A stretch of DNA of 64,000 nt from CAMDKS01 sp964402975 (GTDB lineage: Bacteria > Bdellovibrionota_B > Oligoflexia > Oligoflexales > RGVZ01). Position numbers and translations under genes: made by a program. Below, piece by piece: positions 18,288 to 25,052 of the stretch (within the stretch, counting starts at the first letter, position 1; each line of letters opens with the position of its first letter). Below the pieces are notes generated by a model that saw only the letters and a program-made list of their open reading frames with translations, was not told where the DNA came from and searched no databases. The stretch covers positions 1 through 64,000 of the forward strand of contig CAYOEM010000012.1 of the NCBI GenBank assembly GCA_964402975.1. The letters are read 5' to 3'.

Positions 18288-18370
18288 TTAGTTCCCCCAT
18301 GATTAAATCTAGACTTCGCCCTGATTTGCAATTAGTCAGCAAAACCACTGGGGCTGATTTTAGACCGAGA

Positions 18371-18889
18371 TTACTGCTCCGTAAGTGGAAATTCTGTGTC
18401 GGACGCCGTTACACCACTAACGGGACCACCAGCTACCTTAAGAGTAGGCGTAGACAGTGAAATATTCACGGTAAAGCGGAGCAAAACATTATTACCCGCC
18501 CTACAAAAATTCTGCTGCTCGGTGTTAACGGCTTTAAGGTTGAACGTACAGCTGCTCAAATATCCGCCAGCATAATAAACTTGAGTCCAAAGGAGTCCTG
18601 TACCATCCGAATTCTTCGTCAATTGGGCTGCTGCCAGGGCACAGCTGAACGAATGTTCACAACCCTGGACATTATTAACCCCATTTAAATCCCCAGTTGC
18701 TGCATACGACCATCGCCGCTCCAATCCAATACTTAATATTTCCGAACTTCCATCGGGACACATCACGGTAGTTACTTCACTTTGGCGGGCAACTGTACAC
18801 TTGGTCTTGTCATCCTTCTCTTTTGAGCAGGACAAGGATAGAGTCACAAGCCCGAAGGATAGCAAAAACTTGTCAAAAGTGATTGTCAT
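18371..18889 (-). CDS. Lipoprotein, island cargo
   Basis: 172 residues. The signal segment FLLSFGLVTLSLSC ends in a usable lipobox (Cys21), followed by a charged SKEKDDKTK linker typical of mature lipoproteins. The body has CTVARQSEVTTVMCPDGS and further cysteines (GCEHSFSCALAA, SSCTFNL, QNFCRAG), then a beta-rich end. Function unknown. It reads in the same direction as the adjacent secreted-protein gene (17739-18287). Confidence 0.58.
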   Translation of the reverse strand: MTITFDKFLLSFGLVTLSLSCSKEKDDKTKCTVARQSEVTTVMCPDGSSEILSIGLERRWSYAATGDLNGVNNVQGCEHSFSCALAAAQLTKNSDGTGLLWTQVYYAGGYLSSCTFNLKAVNTEQQNFCRAGNNVLLRFTVNISLSTPTLKVAGGPVSGVTASDTEFPLTEQ

Positions 18890-19236
18890 AGTAAAAATTT
18901 CCCAAATTTCATCTAGAGAGATAATGGTAAATCGGCTCGAATGGAGTCTATCAGTCAGGCGTACATAATCAATGCTATTAGGTTCAAGCCAAATTTCTCG
19001 AAAAGAACACGGTTTAGGTGTTTAGCCCACAAGGCAGAGTGGCTCGCGCTAACTTAAGCAGACGGATATTTCGAATAGCAAACCGTTAGCAAACATCCCG
19101 CCAAAACCAAGCGACCCACTGATAAATACCCCGCCACCAAAACCTTATAATGCGGTATTTATTGACGAATTTTTCCCCTCACTTTTTTACTAATCAGCTT
19201 CAACAACTCGACCGATTTGCGCTACTGGGGGGAGCG
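18890..19236. other. 347-bp intergenic stretch with a 36-bp repeat
   Basis: No gene seen. It contains the first copy of a 36-bp direct repeat (19075-19110) whose second copy lies near the right end of the island. Confidence 0.6.
19075..19110 (+). repeat. 36-bp direct repeat, copy 1
   Basis: Identical to 23858-23893. It contains GCAAAC at 19078-19083 and 19089-19094, an 11-bp period that matches the spacing of the GCAAAC pair in both att blocks. Probably an integrase arm-type binding site or the remnant of an end. Confidence 0.75.
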
Positions 19237-19467
19237 ATGAAACTTGGTGTGATTCTGATGACGTCTCTGCTTTTAGCTGGTGTTGGTTATGTTTATCAAT
19301 CCGTCCAGGGCGAGGTCGATAGCACGGACAGGATCGTCGCAAACGGGTCGGAAACGCTCTATGGGAGAGGCTGCTGTAGCCACCACGGTGGGCAGGACTA
19401 TTGCAGAAGTGATGGCAGGTGGGTGTGTCGAGACGGGACAGTATCGCCCAGTTGCAGGTGCTACTAA
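19237..19467 (+). CDS. Small secreted cysteine-rich protein
   Basis: 76 residues from the ATG at 19237, directly after a GGGGGGAG tract. An upstream ATG at 19150 lacks a ribosome-binding site. A hydrophobic leader (MKLGVILMTSLLLAGVGYVY) is followed by a mature domain YGRGCCSHHGGQDYC..DGRWVCRDG..SPSCRC, with six Cys in a compact pattern. This C-C-SHHGG...C...DG...SP-C-C motif recurs in small exported proteins of many bacteria and may bind metal or be disulfide-bonded; its function is unknown. Confidence 0.68.
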   Translation: MKLGVILMTSLLLAGVGYVYQSVQGEVDSTDRIVANGSETLYGRGCCSHHGGQDYCRSDGRWVCRDGTVSPSCRCY

Positions 19468-19521
19468 CTTTGACCAATAGGGCCATCACGGGCCAAATTG
19501 TTAAAAAGAGAAAGGCTTGCC

Positions 19522-19728
19522 ATGATAAAAGTCATATCTTTTGTTCTTCTTTCCAACATCGTACTTACTAGCTGCGAGACAACCACAGATTGGTCAAAAG
19601 TTGATTTAAGCCCTCTACAAGCTCTTACGAATACTTGGGCGCCGCCAAGAGTTTCTGAGGGCGAGTGCAGAACATATACGAAGCTAGATGAATGGGGCAC
19701 GCCCGTGCAGGTGACCCGATGCAAATAA
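19522..19728 (+). CDS. Small lipoprotein
   Basis: 68 residues from ATG 19522, ten nt after AGAAAGG. Signal MIKVISFVLLSNIVLTSC ends in a lipobox (LTSC, Cys18). The mature peptide is about 50 residues, with a Pro-rich centre and ECRTYTKLDEWGTPVQVTRCK at the end. It overlaps the next gene by 10 nt, so both are probably cotranslated. Confidence 0.6.
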   Translation: MIKVISFVLLSNIVLTSCETTTDWSKVDLSPLQALTNTWAPPRVSEGECRTYTKLDEWGTPVQVTRCK

Positions 19729-20561
19729 GAAGATTTAAATTTAATGCGTTCATTATAGCATTTGTTTTAAACGCCATCCTATTACTTAACGGCTGCAAAG
19801 CAGCTTATACCTACGAGCTATACAAATACAGTGCCACCAAGGAAAACTTGATTGCTACATTTCCGGGCGAATCAGAATTTCAAGCTGAGCATAATTGCAA
19901 AATTTTCTCTGAAATGCATGACAAGGAATATGGCACAAGGTTAATGTGTTTGAAGGGTGGCAGCTCTGCAGACGGAACGCCCGGTGGCGGCAATACAGGA
20001 ATGCTAATATTCATTTTGATTGGAATGGCCGCAGGGATGTTACTTGTTAAGTTCTATAAAACAATGACCGTAAATATAGCGGCGTGCATAAAATGTCGTA
20101 ATCCAATAGCAGAAATCGATTTGCGCTGCTCCAAGTGTGAAGAACCGGTAATCTCTCAACGCTCATCTAACAGCTCAACAACGGCCGAGCGCTGGCATAA
20201 GCATTGTGATGATTATGAGATAGACCCTCAACATCGCGAGATTCTTTGGCAGAAGGGTAGAAAACTGGATAAATCTGCTGTTATTGGCTGGAGTGTCCTA
20301 TCTATACTCGTCGGAGCTGTCTATTACGCTTGTTTGAATACGAATTCAGGTGAGAGTAATCAGAGAGGTCATGTATGGCTGATTTTTCTACTGGCTAGCC
20401 TCGTGTTTGCCTCATTGGTGGCTCTGAATGGACAAATGTTTTCCTGGATCAAGGAAGCGTTCGGTGCTGACAAGGAGAGGTATGAACAGTCAACTATACT
20501 ATTTGGTTTTTTTATTTGGATGGTCTGGGCTTTTTCGTTTTGGAGTAAAGTTTCTATTTGA
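19719..20561 (+). CDS. Lipoprotein/membrane protein with zinc-ribbon-like motif
   Basis: 280 residues from ATG 19719. The leader ends LLLNGC (lipobox, Cys about 26), then a short exported region with NCKIFSE and RLMCLKGG. A TM helix at about 95-113 leads to a CxxC...CxxC zinc-ribbon (CIKCRNPIAEIDLRCSKCEEP, about 123-143) that would lie in the cytoplasm. Three further hydrophobic segments follow, at about 190-210, 225-243 and 262-280. The combination of a lipobox with multiple TM helices is odd, so the leader may be a plain TM helix. Family not recognised. Confidence 0.5.
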   Translation: MQIRRFKFNAFIIAFVLNAILLLNGCKAAYTYELYKYSATKENLIATFPGESEFQAEHNCKIFSEMHDKEYGTRLMCLKGGSSADGTPGGGNTGMLIFILIGMAAGMLLVKFYKTMTVNIAACIKCRNPIAEIDLRCSKCEEPVISQRSSNSSTTAERWHKHCDDYEIDPQHREILWQKGRKLDKSAVIGWSVLSILVGAVYYACLNTNSGESNQRGHVWLIFLLASLVFASLVALNGQMFSWIKEAFGADKERYEQSTILFGFFIWMVWAFSFWSKVSI

Positions 20562-20681
20562 ATTTACTCGATTAATTTATTGAGAGCAGAAATCGAAATT
20601 TATGAGATTGCTCACTCAGAAAGTTTGAAGTCGTGAGGTTTTAAAAATCTTTAATAATATTAATGCTAACTACCGTCTCAT

Positions 20682-20924
20682 GTGAGACGTGTCCGGCTTG
20701 CTAGTAAGCTAGAGTGGGGTTATAGCGTCTACGAGAAGGGACCTAATCAGTGCTACGAGTATAGAAGCTTTTTCTTTACCAAAGAGGATTGTGACTGGTA
20801 TTCAGAAAAAATGGCACTGAGATGCCTGGGTGGTGAATATCTCCAAGAGCTTGAAATGCAGCAACCCGCTTGTTGGAAGACGGAAGGGATCGCTGCTAGA
20901 GGGGAGTGTAATCGCCTGGACTAA
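20682..20924 (+). CDS. Doubtful small protein
   Basis: 80 residues from a GTG with no clear ribosome-binding site and a stop codon 15 nt upstream. The segment EDCDWYSEKMALRCLGG resembles NCKIFSEM...RLMCLKGG in the preceding gene, suggesting a related module or a decayed paralogue lacking its signal peptide. It is the only candidate gene in the 430-bp gap before the zinc-ribbon nuclease gene. Confidence 0.35.
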   Translation: MRRVRLASKLEWGYSVYEKGPNQCYEYRSFFFTKEDCDWYSEKMALRCLGGEYLQELEMQQPACWKTEGIAARGECNRLD

Positions 20925-20990
20925 GCAGCATTCTTAAAGAAGTATTAAATTATATAAATCCGATTCCTAAAGTGGTTTGCTAATCACGTT

Positions 20991-22778
20991 TCATGTGCAA
21001 TTTGGACATTTATAATTCGAAGTCTTCTTTGCTAGGGAAAACGTGATTCCTTTCGAATTTTTTTTGTTTAGTATTTTATGAATCTGCTGTGGCGCAAGTT
21101 TAAAATTCTTGCTGCATAAACAGCACCGTTTATTTTTGCAACTCTGGCAGTACAAACCCCTGGCGCATCTAGCTGTAAATATTTTCTCACAAATAGAACA
21201 TGTGGTAGTGTAGCGTTCTCTTTCGGATTTATAGAGACCTCGGCATTTAATTGAACAAAAAATGTTCTTCCCCTTTTTCTTAGCCCTGCGATGGTGGCGT
21301 CCATATGGGAACATCGAATTACAGTAATCACAAACCGAGGTATCTTTGCTGCAGGACGCACAAATTCTTTTGCGGGAGACTGCGTCCATCACAGCACCGC
21401 AATCGACACACGACTTGGGCTCTAACCCGGCCTTTGATCTGATACACTTAGAGCAGTAGTGACCACCATTTTTTGGGAATTGTTCAATTGGAAGAGCTGG
21501 TCGACCTTCACAGCCTCTGCAAATTCGTTGGCCTGATGTTTTCTCTAGCTCGTCACTTGTTCCGCAATTTAGACCGTGCTCCCCGCAATAGGCATTTATA
21601 GCTTCTGGTTTTTTGGTGAACTTTTTTTTGCCGCAAACGCAACAATCCCTTTCGAAGTACTCATTGCCGTCCTCGAGACCAATGAATTTTCCAACTCTCA
21701 AATCATGCATGGCTGTAATGTGACCATGAGATATAATTTTAAGATTCGTTTGAGTCTCTGTGTGGTATTTAAGCGCGCATTGATAGTATTTTGAAGTTCT
21801 TTGAATGGGTTTTTCCCCTGCCCATAGCCATACGAATTTGATTTTCGCTTTGGCACAATATTGCTTTAGGGCCTGGTTCTTTTTTGCTGAGCGTTCTTGT
21901 TGTCTCCCCTTGCATTCGGCGAGCCCCACGTCTTTGCCTTGCCTGATGATGGCGAAGTCAGGGCAAAAGTACCACCGCCCGATTTTAATTGAATGTCTGT
22001 TATTTTTTGGGACTTTAGATAATTTTTCAATAACGTCCCCAGTGGGAAAATGATCAAAGAGAAAAAATAAAGTGGCAAGTTCGCTAAGACTATCGTACCT
22101 CATAAGCGTTTTCGTTCTATTTGTATGGATAAATCCAGAATATGAAGATTCAAGTGTTATAAGTTTTGCCTCGGAAAGTGCGTGCTTGAACGAATCCATA
22201 CTTGTTTCTGGATGCACGGCTTGTCGGTGTCGATACCATGGTCGAATATCACCGATGGCACCAAAGGTGCTGGCTTTGCATATGGGGCATTCTAGTTTTT
22301 CGAGCTTTGATTTGACTGTCCTGATGTTTGCACCTACAGATCGGCAATGGTCGCAAATCAGGTCTAAGTAGTGCTTGAGGTTTCCCCAGTTAGGATCGAC
22401 CTTGATGGGATTTATCCTAGAAGTACATCCATTTATCATACAAGTGATCTCGATAGGCAGTTTCGGGTCGAGCGCAGGGTCGACAGCGAGGCGGTCCTCT
22501 ATCAAAGCGATGTGGTTGTGAAGGTGTGCGAGTTCGGGCAGTTTAAAGATTTCTAGTCCTAAAAGAAAGTCTTCGGTCTTATCCTTTTGCTTTAGTTGTC
22601 TTTTTTTGAAGTGTTCACTATAGTCCAGATGCTTTACCAATCTTAAGTCACTTCGTCTTGTAGTAATTCCTAAAGCGGAACGATCAAGCGCTTTAGCGAT
22701 ATCGGCATCGGTGCGACCTGAACGCCACATGTGCTCTATGGTGTGATCTTCCTCTCTCGAATAGTTTTTTCGTTTCAT
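20991..22778 (-). CDS. Multi-zinc-ribbon protein with PD-(D/E)XK nuclease-like core
   Basis: 595 residues from ATG 22778 (GGGGA about 7 nt upstream); an ATG at 22811 has no ribosome-binding site. The N-terminus (NYSREEDHTIEHMWRSGRTDADIAKAL) is a SANT/GcrA-like helix-turn-helix. In the middle, SLSELATLFF followed by WYFCPDFAIIRQGKDVGLAECKGRQ gives the E...PD...ExK layout of PD-(D/E)XK nucleases. The last ~200 residues contain at least eight CxxC pairs forming serial zinc ribbons, including an FCSIKCRGLY finger like those in phage homing nucleases. Likely a DNA-targeting nuclease; defence, homing or restriction roles are all possible. Confidence 0.7.
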   Translation of the reverse strand: MKRKNYSREEDHTIEHMWRSGRTDADIAKALDRSALGITTRRSDLRLVKHLDYSEHFKKRQLKQKDKTEDFLLGLEIFKLPELAHLHNHIALIEDRLAVDPALDPKLPIEITCMINGCTSRINPIKVDPNWGNLKHYLDLICDHCRSVGANIRTVKSKLEKLECPICKASTFGAIGDIRPWYRHRQAVHPETSMDSFKHALSEAKLITLESSYSGFIHTNRTKTLMRYDSLSELATLFFLFDHFPTGDVIEKLSKVPKNNRHSIKIGRWYFCPDFAIIRQGKDVGLAECKGRQQERSAKKNQALKQYCAKAKIKFVWLWAGEKPIQRTSKYYQCALKYHTETQTNLKIISHGHITAMHDLRVGKFIGLEDGNEYFERDCCVCGKKKFTKKPEAINAYCGEHGLNCGTSDELEKTSGQRICRGCEGRPALPIEQFPKNGGHYCSKCIRSKAGLEPKSCVDCGAVMDAVSRKRICASCSKDTSVCDYCNSMFPYGRHHRRAKKKGKNIFCSIKCRGLYKSERERYTTTCSICEKIFTARCARGLYCQSCKNKRCCLCSKNFKLAPQQIHKILNKKNSKGITFSLAKKTSNYKCPNCT

Positions 22779-22970
22779 ATCGTATCCCCACAAAAACCAA
22801 GGCTCGGACATTATTAGCGAGGGTTTCTCCAGTAGCTCAAAGTCCTAGAAAATTACTGAAAAAAACTGGGCTACCACCTGAAAAGCGTTTACACGGCTTA
22901 GGCTTGATAGCTCTTGTTTTTCTTTCATTTTGACCCAACCTTAACGGGAGTCGTCTTTTTTCTTGGTGTA

Positions 22971-23750
22971 TCAATAATCTTCATACTCCAAGTCTTGAAG
23001 TATGGTAATCATCGCCACATCATCTACGCGGAAGAAAGCATCTTCCCCATCGTCATCCTCAAACTCGATGAATTCACTGCAATTTGGGTCCACGTCGAGA
23101 CGATTTATCAGATCTGAAAATTGGCCTTCAATTGAATCAAAGTCATTGTCATATGTATTGTCTGGTTCGATTTTGAATGCCAATGGTTGTGGTGCATTGG
23201 CAAGAGTCACGCAAAGATGGTTAATGGGATGTTTGCCCTGTTTAGGTTCGATGTCGGTTATGTCTGGGTCCCAAAGTGTATGGAAATGTATAACGTGCTT
23301 TAAATTGATAGCCACCTCTAAATTTTCTGAATCAAAGCAGAAGAACTCCAGTGGTCTTCGATCAATTACTTTTCTTAATCTTTGGATTGTTCCGGCAGAG
23401 ACAGGGAAATAGTGCTTTGAGCCACCCCTTAGAAGTAAAACAAGAGTCCAGCGTAGGGGATCTGCATCGATTCCTGTTTCTTGCTCTGCTTCGAGAATCT
23501 TGTCGGGATCTGAAAAATCTTTTCTAGGCTGAAGTTTTTTGAGCTTTTTCTCGTGGCCTTTTGTTGCAGGAAACGCGTCACCCAATTCACAGTTGAGTGC
23601 GTCGCAGATTCTCGCGGCCATATGCATCTTTACCGCTTGTCTGGCATTTTCAATCCGCTGAATCTGTTGTTGACTTGTTCCAACTGCTTTAGCGAGGTCT
23701 CGTTGAGACATCCCACGAGCGTTTCTGAATTCTTTGATTTTGTTTTTCAT
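22971..23750 (-). CDS. XRE-family transcriptional regulator
   Basis: 259 residues. A canonical XRE/Cro HTH at about 3-58 (IKEFRNARGMSQRDLAKAVGTSQQQIQRIENARQ) is followed by a linker and an acidic C-terminal domain of about 170 residues with no recognised fold, ending in a run of Asp/Glu-rich sequence. It is the rightmost gene of the island. The upstream region has a sigma70-like promoter whose spacer holds a perfect dyad, consistent with autoregulation. It may control the island's cargo or excision. Confidence 0.8.
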   Translation of the reverse strand: MKNKIKEFRNARGMSQRDLAKAVGTSQQQIQRIENARQAVKMHMAARICDALNCELGDAFPATKGHEKKLKKLQPRKDFSDPDKILEAEQETGIDADPLRWTLVLLLRGGSKHYFPVSAGTIQRLRKVIDRRPLEFFCFDSENLEVAINLKHVIHFHTLWDPDITDIEPKQGKHPINHLCVTLANAPQPLAFKIEPDNTYDNDFDSIEGQFSDLINRLDVDPNCSEFIEFEDDDGEDAFFRVDDVAMITILQDLEYEDY

Positions 23751-23784
23751 TTAGAAACTCTAAATTTGCTCTATAAACAAAATG

Positions 23785-23813
23785 TGTCTATCGTGACACG
23801 CACAGCGTGTCAA
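23785..23813 (-). promoter_or_regulatory. Promoter of the XRE gene overlapped by a dyad
   Basis: On the minus strand TTGACA (23813-23808), 17-nt spacer, TAGACA (23790-23785). GACACGC (23795-23801) and GCGTGTC (23805-23811) form a perfect 7-bp inverted repeat with 3-nt spacer that overlaps the -35 and spacer, the expected position of a Cro-type operator. Confidence 0.6.
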
Positions 23814-23857
23814 GGCGGATTCTCGAAGAAATCTGTTTGTTGGCATAAAGCTGGTCG

Positions 23858-23893
23858 ATAGCAAACCGTTAGCAAACATCCCGCCAAAACCAA
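23858..23893 (+). repeat. 36-bp direct repeat, copy 2
   Basis: Identical to 19075-19110. GCAAAC at 23861-23866 and 23872-23877, 11-bp period. It lies about 100 bp inside the right att block, where arm-type integrase sites are expected. Confidence 0.75.
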
Positions 23894-23992
23894 CCGAAAT
23901 GACCCGTACTAGACCGAACATATTTTGTGACTTAACTTGCCGTAGTTATTGAAAAAAACTAACAATTACGCTGCGTTAAAAAGAGCGTCTTC

Positions 23993-24042
23993 TCGGGCTC
24001 ATAACCCGAAGACCGTAGGTTCAAGTCCTACCCCCGCTACCA
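23993..24042 (+). pseudogene. 3' fragment of tRNA-fMet
   Basis: Anticodon stem to CCA end of the initiator tRNA, displaced by integration. The D arm and 5' acceptor strand are missing. Confidence 0.88.
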
Positions 24043-24051
24043 ACATAAGTC

Positions 24052-24089
24052 ACGGCTCTGATTGAATAAATCAGGGCCGTTAATTTTTT
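24052..24089 (+). terminator. Duplicated tRNA terminator in attR
   Basis: Same 12-bp stem and T tract as 9460-9497. Here it would insulate the island from the nucleotidyltransferase gene downstream. Confidence 0.8.
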
Positions 24090-24211
24090 GGGCAGGGGCA
24101 AAACAGGCTCCGATGGCAAACAAATGGCAAACATGAAAACGAAATCACAGGTGACCGCAAATGGGCGCTTTTCCGTCAGAAACTTTCGGGATTGGTAGTG
24201 AGAAAGCAATA

Positions 24212-24229
24212 GTATATACTGGTATATAC
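24212..24229. promoter_or_regulatory. Operator-like palindrome before the nucleotidyltransferase-RHH pair
   Basis: GTATATAC, TG, GTATATAC: two copies of a self-palindromic octamer 2 nt apart, ending 15 nt before the start codon and next to a GGAGG ribosome-binding site. Ribbon-helix-helix antitoxins bind such tandem half-sites, so autoregulation by the second gene is plausible. Confidence 0.6.
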
Positions 24230-24244
24230 CGGAGGGTATAGTCG

Positions 24245-24712
24245 ATGTCCCTGCTAGAACGAGTCGTTAACGCTTTAAATAAAAGTAAAATCCCATACGC
24301 GATCGTTGGCGGTGTTGCCGTTGCGCTTCATGGTGCTCCCAGAGGTACGATCGATATAGATCTTGTGATTAGCCACAAATTGCATTTTTTTACGTCACTT
24401 GAAAAATGCCTGAAAGATTTGGGTTTCCTGCCGCGCCTTCCTGTTACTGCAAGTGAGGTTTTTAATTTCAAAGATGAGTATATCTCGCGGCGAAATCTCG
24501 TCGCCTGGAGTTTTTTTAACCCTGCCAACCCACTCGAAGTGATTGACATAATCTTGACTCATGATCTTGATGATTTGAGAACAGTGAACAAAAAAATGGG
24601 ACTTTCTACACTCAAGGTTCTTGCGGTTGAGGATTTGATTCAGATGAAGAAAAAGTCGGGTCGCCCACAGGATCTCGAGGACGTGAGGGTTTTGAAAGAG
24701 CTCAAAAAATGA
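24245..24712 (+). CDS. Nucleotidyltransferase-fold protein (MNT/AbiEii-like)
   Basis: 155 residues with the minimal nucleotidyltransferase signature: VGGVAVALHGAPRGTIDIDL at about 21-40, i.e. GG...G...R.T.D.D with Asp37 and Asp39 as metal ligands, and a third acidic position in EVIDIIL. Such proteins act as AMP/NMP transferases on RNA or protein partners and as toxins or antitoxins in AbiE/MNT-type pairs. Strong ribosome-binding site (GGAGG, 9 nt). Its stop overlaps the next gene by 4 nt. The pair sits 98 bp outside the right att repeat. Confidence 0.8.
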   Translation: MSLLERVVNALNKSKIPYAIVGGVAVALHGAPRGTIDIDLVISHKLHFFTSLEKCLKDLGFLPRLPVTASEVFNFKDEYISRRNLVAWSFFNPANPLEVIDIILTHDLDDLRTVNKKMGLSTLKVLAVEDLIQMKKKSGRPQDLEDVRVLKELKK

Positions 24713-25026
24713 AAAAATCAAAAGAAAAGCGAAGTAAAAAGTTGAAAGACAGCAAGCAGGCCGACCTTTCCAAAAGGCCCACTCAGCTAGCGAGTAAATC
24801 TCAAATGCTTGATCAAGATTTGGAGGACGTGACTCCAATTGTTCAATTTCTAGAAGACTTCCGCGCAATGACGGATCCCAGAGCGCAGCAAAAAAGCAAA
24901 CTAATCAGTATCAAGATACCTGAGCCAATGCTTGCGGCATTTAAATATAAATCTGCTCGGGCAAATACCCCATATCAGACCAAGATCAAACAACTGATGG
25001 CCGAGTGGCTAGCCAGACCTAGTTAA
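24709..25026 (+). CDS. CopG/BrnA-like ribbon-helix-helix protein
   Basis: 105 residues. The first ~25 are very basic (KKSKEKRSKKLKDSK) and probably bind nucleic acid or are disordered. The C-terminal ~45 residues read KLISIKIPEPMLAAFKYKSARANTPYQTKIKQLM, the strand-helix-helix pattern of RHH antitoxins such as BrnA. Overlaps the nucleotidyltransferase gene by ATGA. It probably represses the operon through the palindrome at 24212-24229 and may neutralise its partner; which protein is toxic is not clear from sequence. Confidence 0.72.
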   Translation: MKKSKEKRSKKLKDSKQADLSKRPTQLASKSQMLDQDLEDVTPIVQFLEDFRAMTDPRAQQKSKLISIKIPEPMLAAFKYKSARANTPYQTKIKQLMAEWLARPS

Positions 25027-25052
25027 TTTGACTGTATGCATAGGATTACCAG

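Larger units (their letters stand above)
9401..24146. mobile_element. Integrative genomic element in tRNA-fMet
   Basis: The segment is bounded by 154-bp direct repeats (9401-9554 and 23993-24146, one mismatch). The left copy completes the tRNA and the right copy carries only its 3' half. Directly inside the left end is a tyrosine recombinase gene, with an excisionase-like gene and a DUF3987-type ATPase in the same overlapping operon. Cargo comprises lipoproteins and secreted proteins, an HsdR-N-like protein, a zinc-ribbon nuclease candidate and an XRE regulator. No conjugation, capsid or terminase-large genes are seen, so it would be an integrative or mobilisable island or phage satellite rather than a self-transmissible element. 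Confidence 0.88.
23993..24146 (+). repeat. attR: right 154-bp direct repeat
   Basis: Copy of 9401-9554 with one difference. It includes the tRNA-fMet 3' half, the tRNA terminator and a GCAAAC pair at 24116-24121 and 24127-24132. The upstream sequence is unrelated to the tRNA 5' half, so no functional tRNA is made here. Confidence 0.92.

Noticed and set aside
23993..24070. A second complete tRNA-fMet
   Set aside because: Only the sequence from the anticodon stem to the CCA end is present; the 5' half is unrelated, so it is an att fragment.
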